Below are positions 52,356 through 62,642 of a stretch of 64,000 nucleotides of DNA, one piece after another (the stretch's first letter is position 1; every line of letters begins with the position of its first letter). Source of the DNA: Brevundimonas sp. (GTDB lineage Bacteria > Pseudomonadota > Alphaproteobacteria > Caulobacterales > Caulobacteraceae); NCBI RefSeq assembly GCF_030704825.1, contig NZ_JAUYNX010000014.1, forward strand, positions 434,001-498,000, given 5' to 3'. The translations under genes and the position numbers were made by a program. The notes below the pieces were generated by a model that saw nothing but the letters and a program-made list of their open reading frames with translations, had not been told where the DNA came from and ran no database searches.

Positions 52356-53012
52356 ATGTGTTTTTCAGCCACGGCCAGTTTCTCAGCCGGAGCGGCGCTG
52401 CTGATTGTCGGCGCCGTCACGGTCCGCCGTGCGCGGCGGCGCGCCGAGCTGCCCTTTTCCCTGATTCCGGTACTGTTTGGCATTCAACAGCTGATCGAGG
52501 GAGCCATCTGGCTGACGTTTCCCGACAAGGCGCCCGTGTTGAATTCAGTTCTGACCGTGGTCTATTCCGTTTTCTCGCACGTGCTTTGGCCGGTCTATGT
52601 TCCGATCGCGGTTCTGCTGCTTGAGCCCATACCGTGGCGTCGCCGGGTGTTGCTCGCCATTGCGTTCGTCGGGGCCGCGGTAGGCCTCTACCTGCTGTAT
52701 TTCATCGTCAGCCTGCCGATCGTTTCGCAGGTGCAGGGCGGGCACATCGCCTATGTGTCCCCACACTTCTATGCCGCCGTTGTAATGCTGCTATATGTCC
52801 TCGGCACCTGCGTCAGCATGCTCTTTTCGAGCCACTCCAAGGTCAGGCTCTTTGGTCTAGCGGCCTTCGTGGCCTTCGTCGGGGCCTATGTTTTTTACGC
52901 CGTATGGTTGATCTCCGTGTGGTGCTTTTTCGCGGCAGTGCTCAGTGTCATCGTGTTGCTGCACTTCCCTCGGCGACCTCCGACCTCACAGCTTCGCTCG
53001 CCCGCTGTTTGA
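52356..53012 (+). CDS. MCFSATASF-type integral membrane protein (DUF6629)
   Basis: 218 residues beginning MCFSATASFSAG, the hallmark of this family. Seven hydrophobic helices; Glu in FGIQQLIEGAIWL and Pro/His in YVSPHFYAAVV are family residues. Cellular role unknown. Codon usage is a little less GC-biased than the neighbours. Confidence 0.85.
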   Translation: MCFSATASFSAGAALLIVGAVTVRRARRRAELPFSLIPVLFGIQQLIEGAIWLTFPDKAPVLNSVLTVVYSVFSHVLWPVYVPIAVLLLEPIPWRRRVLLAIAFVGAAVGLYLLYFIVSLPIVSQVQGGHIAYVSPHFYAAVVMLLYVLGTCVSMLFSSHSKVRLFGLAAFVAFVGAYVFYAVWLISVWCFFAAVLSVIVLLHFPRRPPTSQLRSPAV

Positions 53013-53396
53013 CAGGGCGTTGCGGATGCGGGCGCGAAAGGCGTTCAGTCGCTCACAACGCCTGACTCCCGAAACTCTGCGGCCCGGGGCTGAAGCCAAA
53101 GCCCGATTCATTGAGAGGTAAGGAAGGGGTTCGCGCCGCGCTCCGGCGTCCGCATCCTGCGAACCGTCCTCTGCCTAGAACTGATCCAGTGCCGGATCCC
53201 GTGACAAACTCGCCCCTGACCTGCCCCGCGCCGGTGTCACACTCGCGACGGTCATGCCGCCAACGCTGTGATGGCGCCGGGGCGTGGAAGGGGCCGGCGA
53301 CCACCTGAGGTCAGCACAACCGCATGATCCGGCGCGCCGGTCATGACTTCTGGCCGGAGCGCCGGACCGGGCAAGAGCGATACTGGCCGGCTTATC
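53013..53396. other. No gene recognised
   Basis: About 380 bp between the DUF6629 gene and the convergent glycosyltransferase. No frame with a ribosome site or family resemblance; no clear hairpin-plus-T terminator. Confidence 0.5.
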
Positions 53397-54503
53397 TCAG
53401 GCCAAGACTGCGAAGCTCAACGGCTCATGCCGGCGCGCCGAACAGCCGTCGATCGCTTGTTCGGCAAAAGGCCGTTGCGCCGACAGGTCGCCATAGACGT
53501 CCAGATAGCGCCTCGCCATGGCCGTGGCCGAGAACCGCAGGTCGAACCGGGCGCGGATCACCGCGCGGTCCAGCAGATGCGCCCGGCCGGCAGCCGCGAC
53601 GGCCTCATCAAGCGTGTCGACCAGAAAGCCGGTCTCGCCGTCCTGGATCACCTCGGAAGTCGAACCGCAGCGGAACGCGACGACCGGCGTGCCGCAGGCC
53701 ATGGCTTCGATCATCACCAGGCCGAAGGGTTCGGGCCAGTCGATGGGGAACAGCAGGGCCTCGGCCCCGCCAAGGAAGGCCGACTTCTGGTGGTCGCCGA
53801 TCTCGCCGATGAACTCGATCAGCGGACTGGCGTCGACCATCGGCTTGATGACGGTCTCCCAATAGACCTTGTCCGCCGCATCGACCTTGGCCGCGATCTT
53901 GAGCGGTTTGTTCAGGGCTGCAGCGATCTGAATGGCCCGGTCGGGGCGCTTCTCCGGTGAGATGCGGCCGAGGAAGGCCAGATAGCCCGACGACTTCGGC
54001 GCGAAAGCGTAGAGGTCGGATGGTATGCCGTGATGCACGGTCGCCTTCCAGTTGGCGAAGGGCAGGGGGCGTCGCTGGTCGTCCGAGATCGAGACGAGGC
54101 CGAACTGCGGCCAGCGCTCGTAGACGCCGCCGATATCCTTCATGTCCAGGCGCCCGTGCAGGGTGGTGAGGGCCCGATCGGCGTACCGCTCGAACATCGG
54201 GAAGTGGATCATGTCGGTGTGGAAGTGGATGACGTCGAAGTCGTCGGCGCGCTTCAGCACCTCCGACAGCATGGTCATGTGTGCGGCCAGGTCCGACTTG
54301 AACGGCGCCGGATCCAGCCGGATCGCCTGATCGCGTACGGGGATGAGCCGCGCGCGCGTCTCGGCGTCGGCCGAGGCGAACAGGGTGACGTCGTGGCCCA
54401 GATCGACCAGAGCGTCGGTCAGGTGGGCGACGACCCGCTCGGTGCCGCCGTACAGCTTCGGCGGCACGGCCTCATACAGCGGCGTGACCTGGGCGATCTT
54501 CAT
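53397..54503 (-). CDS. Glycosyltransferase family 4
   Basis: 368 residues from ATG 54503. GT-B fold: N-terminal VTPLYEAVPPKLYGGTERVVAHLTDALVDLGHDVTLFAS (acceptor side), donor side with FLGRISPEKRPDRAIQIAAAL and EPFGLVMIEAMACGTPVVAFRCGSTSEVIQDG, the GT4 E-x7-E region. It transfers a nucleotide-sugar-derived sugar, probably to a lipid or envelope glycan. It overlaps the acyltransferase gene by 4 bp, so a glycolipid is a reasonable guess. Confidence 0.9.
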   Translation of the reverse strand: MKIAQVTPLYEAVPPKLYGGTERVVAHLTDALVDLGHDVTLFASADAETRARLIPVRDQAIRLDPAPFKSDLAAHMTMLSEVLKRADDFDVIHFHTDMIHFPMFERYADRALTTLHGRLDMKDIGGVYERWPQFGLVSISDDQRRPLPFANWKATVHHGIPSDLYAFAPKSSGYLAFLGRISPEKRPDRAIQIAAALNKPLKIAAKVDAADKVYWETVIKPMVDASPLIEFIGEIGDHQKSAFLGGAEALLFPIDWPEPFGLVMIEAMACGTPVVAFRCGSTSEVIQDGETGFLVDTLDEAVAAAGRAHLLDRAVIRARFDLRFSATAMARRYLDVYGDLSAQRPFAEQAIDGCSARRHEPLSFAVLA

Positions 54504-55279
54504 GGACGGAGCTCCGGCATTTGAGGAGAAGCGAGCCAACCCGCCGACAAACCGGGCATGGCCATTCGCCGCTTCTCGATCGCACCGACCTCGGCTTGCA
54601 TGGCGGCTTGCGCCGTCCGGGTGAAATCCTTTGCGCTGAGGCCGGGGTTGATCGGCTCCAGGAGCGACACGGTGATGACCCCTGACCGTTCGGGAAGGCC
54701 GCCGAGACCCCAGAAGCGCCCCGAATCCAGGACAACGGGGAGGGTTGGGACGCCGAGCGCCTTGTAGAGAAACTCCACACCACGCCGGAATTCGATCGGT
54801 TCGCCGACCGCCTTGCGGGTGCCTTCCGGAAAGATCAGCACGGGGCGTCCGAGCGCCAGGGCCGCCCGACTTTGCAATGTCATCTCCCGGAGGGCGGCGG
54901 CCGCCGATGCCCGATCGATCAGGATCATGGGCGAGTGCCTCAGGTACCAGCCCATCACCGGGATACGCAGGAGTTCCCGCTTGGCCACAATCGCAACATC
55001 AGGAAACAGGATCAGGGCCGCCAGGGTTTCCCAGGTCGATTGATGGTTGGAGACAATCAGGCCCGGCACAGGATGAACGTGCTCCCGGCCCCGCTCCCGA
55101 TGCCGCAATCCGACGACGCCAGCCAGCAGGGCCAGAACGCCGCGGGCCCAGACCCGCGACAGCATTCGCACCGCCGTCGGCGGGGACCCGGCGATCGATA
55201 CGAGCGGGATCGCCAGACCAAAAAGCGCGGTCCAGAGTCCCCACAGGCCGCCAAACGCGAGTGAACGCAGCGCAGACAC
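54500..55279 (-). CDS. 1-acyl-glycerol-3-phosphate acyltransferase-like (PlsC family)
   Basis: 259 residues from a GTG at 55279. One or two N-terminal membrane helices; acyltransferase block I is SNHQSTWET (His-x4-Glu in place of the usual His-x4-Asp), block III FPEGTRKAVGEP. Adds an acyl group to a lysophospholipid or similar acceptor. Coupled to the GT4 gene and divergent from the cyclopropane synthase gene, giving a small lipid-modification cluster. Confidence 0.88.
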   Translation of the reverse strand: MSALRSLAFGGLWGLWTALFGLAIPLVSIAGSPPTAVRMLSRVWARGVLALLAGVVGLRHRERGREHVHPVPGLIVSNHQSTWETLAALILFPDVAIVAKRELLRIPVMGWYLRHSPMILIDRASAAAALREMTLQSRAALALGRPVLIFPEGTRKAVGEPIEFRRGVEFLYKALGVPTLPVVLDSGRFWGLGGLPERSGVITVSLLEPINPGLSAKDFTRTAQAAMQAEVGAIEKRRMAMPGLSAGWLASPQMPELRP

Positions 55280-55510
55280 GAGACCCTCCGTTCACGCGAC
55301 GACTGGGAGGAACGCTCCAATCACTACAAGGGACGCCGCGGCGGTCCTTCCATTACATGTCGGGGGTGACACGCCCGTGCCGTGCCCCTGAGCGCAAAAT
55401 AGCAAGGCATGGGCTTCAACGTTGGGTTTGGTTCGCAAACCGCGTTGCCTGTAATGTCCCCCAGACTCCGGCGTCTCACCGTGCGCCCCCTCTCCACCAC
55501 GGTGAGCCTG

Positions 55511-56761
55511 ATGATCAAGGAAGCCCTCCGGTCCATTCTGCCCGACCGCACCGCCTTCCAACTTCTCGCCACGGCGCTCGGTCGCGCCGTACGGCAGGGC
55601 TCGCTCGTGGTTGTCGATCCCTGGGGACAGCGGCATGTCTTCGGCCCGGCCGACACGCCAACGGCGAGCATCCGGCTCACGGATCCCCGAATCCCGGGAC
55701 GCGTCCTGGCCGATCCCATGCTGGGCGTGGGTGAAGCCTATATGGACGGCACGCTTGTCCTGGAACAGGGTTCCCTGCGCGACTTCCTGATGATGGGTGT
55801 TTCTATCGCCAGCGATTTCGCCAAATCGTCTCTCGCGGCGCGTGGATCCGCCAAGCCGTCCCAGAAGCCCCAACGGCCCAACCCGGTCGACCGGGCTCGG
55901 GCCAATGTCGCCCACCACTATGACCTCTCCGAGGAACTCTATCGCCTCTTCCTCGACCCCGACCTGCAGTACTCCTGCGCCTATTTCCAGGATGGCGACG
56001 AAAGTCTTGAACTGGCCCAGGCCAAGAAGAAGCGTCACATCGCCGCGAAGCTGCGTCTGGAGACCGGCGCCCGCGTGCTCGATATAGGAAGTGGTTGGGG
56101 TGGCCTGGCGCTTGAGTTGGCGAGCCGGCACGGCGTCGAAGTCGATGGTCTGACGCTCTCACAGGAACAGTTCAAGGTCGCCACCGCCCGTGTGGCGGAC
56201 GGCGGCCTGGAGCCGCACGTGCGGTTTCACCTTCGCGACTACCGTCATGAGACCGGGGTCTACGACAGGATCGTGTCGGTCGGGATGTTCGAACATGTCG
56301 GCCCGACGCACTATGGCGAGTTCTTCGATATCGTACATCGATTGCTGGCGCCGGACGGGCTCGCCGTCATCCACGCGATCGGCAGAACGGGTCCGCCGTC
56401 GGGTTGTGACCCGTGGATCGAAAAATATATCTTTCCCGGCGGTTACTGCCCGGCATTGTCGGAAGTGTTCACCGCGATCGAACCTAGCGGGCTCCGCGTG
56501 ACTGATGTGGAACTCCTGCCGCTCCACTACGCCGAGACCCTTCGGTGCTGGTCCGAGCGGTTTCGGGCTCATCGGGCCCGCGCGGCCGAGATTTACGACG
56601 AGCGCTTCTGTCGGATGTGGGAGTTTTACCTTGCAGCCTGCGAGGCGGCGTTCAGGGGCGGCAATATGACGGTGTTCCAGATTCAGCTCACGCGAAGCAT
56701 CAAGGCTTCCCCGCCCACGCGTGACTACATGATCGACGAGGAGCGCCGGTTGCTTGTCTAA
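55511..56761 (+). CDS. cfa: Cyclopropane-fatty-acyl-phospholipid synthase family protein
   Basis: 416 residues from ATG 55511 (GGTGAG upstream); in-frame ATGs at 55454 and 55409 are alternatives. Motifs: AHHYDLSEELYRLFLDPDLQYSCAYF, SAM site VLDIGSGWGGLALELA, VDGLTLSQEQFKVA, VSVGMFEHVGPTHY and PGGYCPALSEV. Adds a methylene group from S-adenosylmethionine across a double bond of membrane lipids, a usual stress and stationary-phase change that lowers membrane permeability to protons and metals. Confidence 0.92.
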   Translation: MIKEALRSILPDRTAFQLLATALGRAVRQGSLVVVDPWGQRHVFGPADTPTASIRLTDPRIPGRVLADPMLGVGEAYMDGTLVLEQGSLRDFLMMGVSIASDFAKSSLAARGSAKPSQKPQRPNPVDRARANVAHHYDLSEELYRLFLDPDLQYSCAYFQDGDESLELAQAKKKRHIAAKLRLETGARVLDIGSGWGGLALELASRHGVEVDGLTLSQEQFKVATARVADGGLEPHVRFHLRDYRHETGVYDRIVSVGMFEHVGPTHYGEFFDIVHRLLAPDGLAVIHAIGRTGPPSGCDPWIEKYIFPGGYCPALSEVFTAIEPSGLRVTDVELLPLHYAETLRCWSERFRAHRARAAEIYDERFCRMWEFYLAACEAAFRGGNMTVFQIQLTRSIKASPPTRDYMIDEERRLLV

Positions 56762-56857
56762 GCTGACTGGCCGGGATCATGTAATGCCGCCGGACCGTGC
56801 GCGTCTTGTCCCGGTCAGGACCAAGAGGGTCGGACAGCAAGATCAAAGGGCGGAGCC

Positions 56858-57442
56858 ATGAGCGAAGAAAATGTTGCTGTCGCGGTGTTTGACAACCATG
56901 CCGAAGCCGAGGAAGCGGTCCGTGAAATCGGCCGCTCGGACTTTCCAGTTCGGCAGCTCACCATCATCGGTAAAGGCTATCACAGCGACGAGAAGGTGAT
57001 CGGCTTCTACAACGTCGGCGATCGAATCAAGCTCTGGGGCGCGAACGGCGCTTTCTGGGGCGGCCTATGGGGCCTCTTCGTGGGCGGCGTTTTCATGACA
57101 GTGCCGCTGATCGGTCCCGTGGTCGTGCTGGGGCATCTCGCCGCCATGCTTCTGGGCGCCGTCGAGGGCGCGCTCCTGGTCGGCGGCGTAAGCGCTCTCG
57201 CAGGCGCCTTGGCTGGCATCGGCATCCCGAAGGACTCGGTCATCCGCTACCAGGAAGCAGTCAAGGCGGACAAATTCCTGGTCCTGGCCCACGGCGCGCC
57301 GGAAGAGGTCAAGCGCGTTCAGGTGTTGCTGAAGTCAGCCGCGCCCAGCGACTTGCAGGTTCATCATGGCACCTGCGCCGGCCATGAAGGTCACGCGGCC
57401 CAACAGCGGCACCATCACGCGCCGGCCGAGGCGAAGGCCTGA
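56858..57442 (+). CDS. General-stress-type protein with Gly-zipper membrane segment
   Basis: 194 residues. The N-terminal ~60 residues (AVAVFDNHAEAEEAVREIGRSDFPVRQLTIIGKGYH) resemble the general stress protein 17M-like domain; then GANGAFWGGLWGLFVGGVFMTVPLIGPVV and a second glycine-rich helix pair (about 85-135) of DUF1269 character. It ends with a His-rich tail (VHHGTCAGHEGHAAQQRHHHAP), a possible metal ligand. RBS GGCGGAG. Single gene. Confidence 0.8.
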   Translation: MSEENVAVAVFDNHAEAEEAVREIGRSDFPVRQLTIIGKGYHSDEKVIGFYNVGDRIKLWGANGAFWGGLWGLFVGGVFMTVPLIGPVVVLGHLAAMLLGAVEGALLVGGVSALAGALAGIGIPKDSVIRYQEAVKADKFLVLAHGAPEEVKRVQVLLKSAAPSDLQVHHGTCAGHEGHAAQQRHHHAPAEAKA

Positions 57443-57941
57443 GCTGAGAACGGCGATCCGGCGCGCCAGACCGGCTCCGTCCGCAGCTTGAGATCCGGGA
57501 CGGAGCCGGATTGGCGCAATTCGCCGGCGACCGCCGTCATGCGCCGAGTGAAGGGCCTCTGATCGCCCGGCCGCTTGAAGCGCCGACGGCCCGCGCCGTC
57601 GCCCCGCTGGCATCTCGACGACTTGGTCGGCGGGAAGGTGAACAGACGCATGCACCCTGTAGCGGGCCGTGGCCAAGGCGAGCTCCTCGACCTCCTTGTC
57701 CAGCACCGGCGCCGCACAGAGGCCGCATCGAAGCAGAGCCCGGCCTCTGCACAATCGGCCAATTGAGCCGGAGATGTTCACGACTGACGGCTTGGCGTGA
57801 TCTGGCGCAGCCCACGCAGCAGCCCAGCCTTTCCTGACCACCCACGCGGTGAGGCGGGAGCTGCTCCACGCCGCGCCACCCGGGTTCGACAGGTTGTCTA
57901 TCCGCGGAACGGTCCCCTCCGGGCGACCGGAGACCGGGGCC
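57443..57941. other. No gene recognised
   Basis: About 500 bp with overlapping open frames on both strands, none with family resemblance or a convincing start. It marks the border between the stress/lipid genes and the plasmid-like segment. Confidence 0.45.
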
Positions 57942-58349
57942 TTAGTTTCCACCCTCCCGGCCCCCGGCGGCGCGGAGGAGGTCGCCGACCCGACGTCCGT
58001 TCAGCCTGCAGGAGGCGATCACGCGGTCGTGGACGATGACCCGGCCGTTCCGGCCCCGAACCGCGACGCAATCGAGCCGGCGGCGGGCGACGAGGCGAGC
58101 CAGGCGGTCACGGTCCGCGCGGCCGGTGGCGCTGTGCAGTTCGGGGGCGTCGAAGTCCGAAAGGCGCACCTCGATCCAGGCGGCCGGGTCGACGGCGTCA
58201 CCCACGCACAGACTGTCGCCGTCGCCGACGTAGCGCACGATCCCCTCAAAGGCTTCCCCGGCGCGAGCGGGCAGCCGGCCCTCGCACGGATCGGCCCGGG
58301 CGACGGCCGGCGCCAGCAGGAGTCCGGCGGTGATCAGAAGCCATTTCAT
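57942..58349 (-). CDS. Thermonuclease-like (SNase family) secreted protein
   Basis: 135 residues from ATG 58349. Signal peptide (MKWLLITAGLLLAPAVARA), then GIVRYVGDGDSLCVG (Ca-binding Asp strand), IEVRLSDFDAPEL (Arg/Asp of the SNase active site) and a C-terminal RVIASCRLNGRRVGDLLRAAG. Shorter than staphylococcal nuclease but with its core. Predicted exported nuclease; this form is frequent beside radC and parB-like genes on alphaproteobacterial plasmids and ICEs. Divergent from radC. Confidence 0.8.
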   Translation of the reverse strand: MKWLLITAGLLLAPAVARADPCEGRLPARAGEAFEGIVRYVGDGDSLCVGDAVDPAAWIEVRLSDFDAPELHSATGRADRDRLARLVARRRLDCVAVRGRNGRVIVHDRVIASCRLNGRRVGDLLRAAGGREGGN

Positions 58350-58452
58350 CGGCCCAGGGTGGCGCGGCGCCGGGCCGGGGACAAGCCCGACAGGGAGAGA
58401 AAGGAAGGCCGGACGGCGGGCGCTCCGTGGTGGAGCGGAGAAGGAGACCGCC

Positions 58453-59163
<711 letters not shown>

Positions 59164-59324
59164 GGGCTTGATCAGGAGGCATTCTCACCGAGCCCCGCCT
59201 GTCGATGCTTGCCCACGGTCGTGCCGAAGATGCCTCCGGCATGGAGGGCGCTAGCAGCCATCAAGCGCCGAAAAGCACTTTCTGAGGGCCCGGATCGCGT
59301 GGAGACTCTGTCAATTCGCGCCGG

Positions 59325-61385
59325 CTAGAACCGCGTGCTCAGGGTCAACCGGGCGTTCAGCGGAGCTCCGGTCGAGATGTTGGCGTTGTTGTGCGCGTCC
59401 GGGAAATAGGTCGTGTCGAACAGATTCTCGATATTAAGCTGCAACTGGACGGTGTCGTTGACCTCGTAGAACACGGCGGCGTCGACGCGGGTGAAGGCCG
59501 GCAACCGCGTCGTGGACGGCGCGGTCCGGATCGCCGCGAACTGGCTGGCCTGATGTATGACTCCCAGACCGATACCCAGCCGGCGGCTGACGTCATAGCG
59601 GTTCCATAGGCTGAACTGCTGTTTCGGGGTCTGGGCCAGACGGACCGAGTCATTGCCCTGCAGGCGGGCGTCCTGCCAGGAATAGCCGCCGCTGATCTGC
59701 CAGCCTGGCCGCAGTCGCCCGGTGACAGCCAGTTCCACGCCCTCTGTCCGTGTCTCGCCGACATTGATGGTGACCGTCGGGTTGAGGGGATCGGGCGTCG
59801 TCGCATTGGTGCGGTCCAGCCGGAACACGGCGGCCGTGACGTTGAGATCGGGACGGATGGCCCATTTGGCGCCGACCTCGTGGTTGGTGAATTCTTCGGG
59901 CTCGAGGTTCTGCTGTGTCACCGACAGGGTCAGGAATTGATCGCCTGATCGCGGCAGGAAGGACTGGCTGTAACTGCCGTAGATCGAGACGTTCGATCGG
60001 GGCTTGTAGATCAGGCCCAGGCGCGGCGAGACCTTGTCATCGGCCCGCTCGAAGGGGCGGTCGGGGTTGGGCTGGAGATCGACGCCTGTGATGTCGAAAC
60101 GGTCGTACCGGATCCCGGCGACGAGCTCGAAATGGTCGCCGAGCCTGATCTGATCCTGGACATAGGCGGAGACGGTTCCGACGTTCGAGACCGTGTCGCG
60201 GCTGAGCGCCGGGAAGGTGACGGTCGGAAACACCGGATCGGCCAGATTGAAGGTCGGGTTTGACAGGACACCGTTACGGCGCTGGTTCGCGGATTGCTGG
60301 TCCCCGTATTCGAGGCCGAACAGGATCTTGTGAGTCATCCAGCCCGTGGTCACGTCCCAGACCAGGTTGCTCTGGACAAGCAGGTTCTGGCGCGTGGTGG
60401 GATCGGTATAGGCGGCCAGCGGGACGATCCCGCGCTGAGAGGTGGCGGGGCCATTGGCGAAGACGTTGGTGTAGACCTTGTCGTAGTCGCCATACAGCAC
60501 AGTGGTCGAAGCTCGGATATTGTCCGCGAGGTCGCCGTCTACCCGCAGCTTGATGATATGGGCGTCGAGCGTGGTCCGGTTGATCCCGGGCACGCCGAAA
60601 AACTGATCGCGGTAGCCGGTCAACGGAGCTCCGGCCAATGAGGGGATTCCGCGATCGACGACGCGGTCATCGTTGACGTATTCCCAGGACAGGCCGGCGC
60701 GCCACCCCCCGCCGAGCTCTGCGGCCAGATAGGGATTCACGGCGTACCGTTCGCCATCGTAGTGGTCGCGGTGGTTGCCGAGGTTCTCGTAGATGGCGTT
60801 GATGCGGAACGCCGCCCTGTCGCCGATGGGCGCGTTGACATCCGCCGACACGTCCCAGGCGCCGAAGCTGTTGGCGCTGAGCCGGCCGGTCGCGAAGGCG
60901 CCGCCAGCGCTTGGGGTCTTCTGGACCCTGTTGACGATGCCGCCGCCGCCCCCGCGCCCGAAGATCAGGGCGTAGGGACCCCTCAGCACCTCGACCCGTT
61001 CGAGATTATACAGGCCCCGGAAATACTGCGTGTCATCACGCACGCCGTCGAGGAAGAAGTCAGCCGTGGTGTTCTGTCCCCGCAAGGTGATCTGGTCGCG
61101 ATTGCCCTCGCCCTGGCCGACGGTCGCGCCGGGCACATAGCGGAGGACGTCGCCGAGGCTGTGCATTCCCTGATCGTCCAGCTGTGCGCGCGTCACGACG
61201 TTGATGCTTTGGGGCACGTCGATGAGAGGGGTGTCGGTCTTGGTCGCGGTCACCGAGTCGATCGCGATGTAGCCGCGAGCCTGCCCGGTGACGATGATGG
61301 GCTCCAACTCGGACGCCGGTTCCTGCGCCATGGCGGCGACCGGGCACGTCAGGAGGATGGCTGTCGAGGTCAGAAGGAGGCGCAT
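59325..61385 (-). CDS. TonB-dependent siderophore receptor
   Basis: 686 residues: signal peptide (LLLTSTAILLTCPVAAMAQ), plug domain with IDVPQSINVVTRAQLDDQGMHSLGDVLRYVPGATVGQGEGN and DFFLDGVRDDTQYFRGLYNLERVEVLRGP, then a 22-strand barrel ending LTLSTRF. The plug pattern is of the FhuE/FpvA/FcuA group that takes up ferric hydroxamate or similar siderophores. A perfect Fur-type palindrome lies 41 bp upstream of the ATG. It separates radC from the Toprim and parB genes. Confidence 0.92.
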   Translation of the reverse strand: MRLLLTSTAILLTCPVAAMAQEPASELEPIIVTGQARGYIAIDSVTATKTDTPLIDVPQSINVVTRAQLDDQGMHSLGDVLRYVPGATVGQGEGNRDQITLRGQNTTADFFLDGVRDDTQYFRGLYNLERVEVLRGPYALIFGRGGGGGIVNRVQKTPSAGGAFATGRLSANSFGAWDVSADVNAPIGDRAAFRINAIYENLGNHRDHYDGERYAVNPYLAAELGGGWRAGLSWEYVNDDRVVDRGIPSLAGAPLTGYRDQFFGVPGINRTTLDAHIIKLRVDGDLADNIRASTTVLYGDYDKVYTNVFANGPATSQRGIVPLAAYTDPTTRQNLLVQSNLVWDVTTGWMTHKILFGLEYGDQQSANQRRNGVLSNPTFNLADPVFPTVTFPALSRDTVSNVGTVSAYVQDQIRLGDHFELVAGIRYDRFDITGVDLQPNPDRPFERADDKVSPRLGLIYKPRSNVSIYGSYSQSFLPRSGDQFLTLSVTQQNLEPEEFTNHEVGAKWAIRPDLNVTAAVFRLDRTNATTPDPLNPTVTINVGETRTEGVELAVTGRLRPGWQISGGYSWQDARLQGNDSVRLAQTPKQQFSLWNRYDVSRRLGIGLGVIHQASQFAAIRTAPSTTRLPAFTRVDAAVFYEVNDTVQLQLNIENLFDTTYFPDAHNNANISTGAPLNARLTLSTRF

Positions 61386-61425
61386 GAGATCTGTCGTTTC
61401 CCGAGTCGATGTCGGAAGCGGGCAT

Positions 61426-61444
61426 AATGAGACACATTCTCATT
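61426..61444. promoter_or_regulatory. Fur box of the siderophore receptor gene
   Basis: AATGAGACACATTCTCATT: perfect inverted repeat with 7-bp arms and 5-nt centre, 41 bp before the receptor ATG (61385, minus strand). It resembles Fur-type operators built on AATGA/TCATT halves. Confidence 0.75.
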
Positions 61445-61688
61445 CGCAAGAAGATTCGGTCACAGACCGCATCGTCGGGGAACGGCGCGGGGCGCGTCTA
61501 CGGGCGCCAGGGCAATGGGGAAGGGAGGGCGGGTCGGGTTGCCGCGATGGCGCGGCGAGCCCCGAGGAGCCCGCGATGACCGCAACCCGTTTCACGGCCA
61601 GCAGAGCGCGCCGGGCGTCATCGGCCCTTCGCCGGCCACCGCGCGTGTCGCGACGCCCGCCGGGACCAGGGCCTGAGCTGAGTCGACC

Positions 61689-62591
61689 ATGACATTGCAC
61701 GGCATCGTCGCCGCCCTGGGCGGCGATCTCTATTCCGGCGGACGGCGCGCCAATGTCCCCGCGCCCGGCCATAGCGCGCAGGATCGTTCGGTCTCGCTGC
61801 TGCTGACCGACAACCGGGTCGTCATTCACGGCTTCGGCGGGTCGGACTGGAGGACCGTCCGCGATCAGTTGCACGACCGGGGCTTCATCGACGTCGCCGG
61901 CCGATTGACCGGCGGTGGGCCGCCGGGTCCGCCGGTCCCAAGGCCCGATCCTCGTCTTCGTCTCCAGACGGCCTCGGATCTCTGGGCCGGTTGTCGGGGG
62001 CTGGATGGGGGCGGCCCCGCCGATCGCTACCTGCATCGGCGCGCCGTTCAAGCCGTCGCCGCCGCGTCGAACCTCGGCTTCCATCCGGAAACGCCGATCT
62101 CTGTCTACCGACCCAGCGGCCGGGGTCGCCCCGCCCTGATCGCGCGGATCAGCGACAGAGAGGACCGGCTGACGGCGGTGGAGCTGACCTATCTGGACCG
62201 GAACGGGCGTCTCGCCTCGGGCCTGCGACTGACGCGAAAGACGGTCGGTCTGGTTCCGGCCGGCGCCGCCGTTCGCCTGGCTTCGGCGGCTGCGGAGATG
62301 CTGGTCGGGGAAGGCGTTGTCACGACCCTGTGCGCCATGGACCGCTTCCAACTTCCGGGTTGGGCCCTGATGGCGGCGAACAACCTCGCGGCCTGGACGC
62401 CGCCCGCGCGGGTGCGCCGCGTGCTGATCGCCGCCGACCGGGGAGCCGCGGGCGAGGGCTGCGCGGCGCGGCTTCGACGCCGCCTCGTGCCCGGCGGTCT
62501 GGAGGTCCGTATCGTCCTTCCAGACCCGCCGTTCGGCGACTGGAACGAGGTGGCCGTCGCCGCGGCGAAAGGAGAGGAGCGAGGGTCTTGA
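61689..62591 (+). CDS. Toprim-domain protein (plasmid primase-like, DUF7146)
   Basis: 300 residues. N-terminal LHGIVAALGGDLYSGGRRANVPAPGHSAQDRSVSL resembles zinc-free primase leader regions; the C-terminal half is a Toprim fold: LVGEGVVTTLCAMDRF (catalytic Glu) and RRVLIAADRGAAGEGCAARL (Asp-x-Gly variant of Asp-x-Asp). Typical of alphaproteobacterial plasmid and ICE backbones, placed before a ParB-like gene. Probably acts in element replication or transfer. Confidence 0.8.
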   Translation: MTLHGIVAALGGDLYSGGRRANVPAPGHSAQDRSVSLLLTDNRVVIHGFGGSDWRTVRDQLHDRGFIDVAGRLTGGGPPGPPVPRPDPRLRLQTASDLWAGCRGLDGGGPADRYLHRRAVQAVAAASNLGFHPETPISVYRPSGRGRPALIARISDREDRLTAVELTYLDRNGRLASGLRLTRKTVGLVPAGAAVRLASAAAEMLVGEGVVTTLCAMDRFQLPGWALMAANNLAAWTPPARVRRVLIAADRGAAGEGCAARLRRRLVPGGLEVRIVLPDPPFGDWNEVAVAAAKGEERGS

Positions 62592-62642
62592 TGGGCGCCG
62601 GAGCGGCGGGGATGGGCCCCGATGCCCGGCAGGAGAGTCCCC

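Noticed and set aside
57335-57952. Overlapping frames on both strands between the stress protein and thermonuclease genes
   Set aside because: A faint likeness of one minus frame to oxidase-type sequences could not be sustained over more than a few residues.
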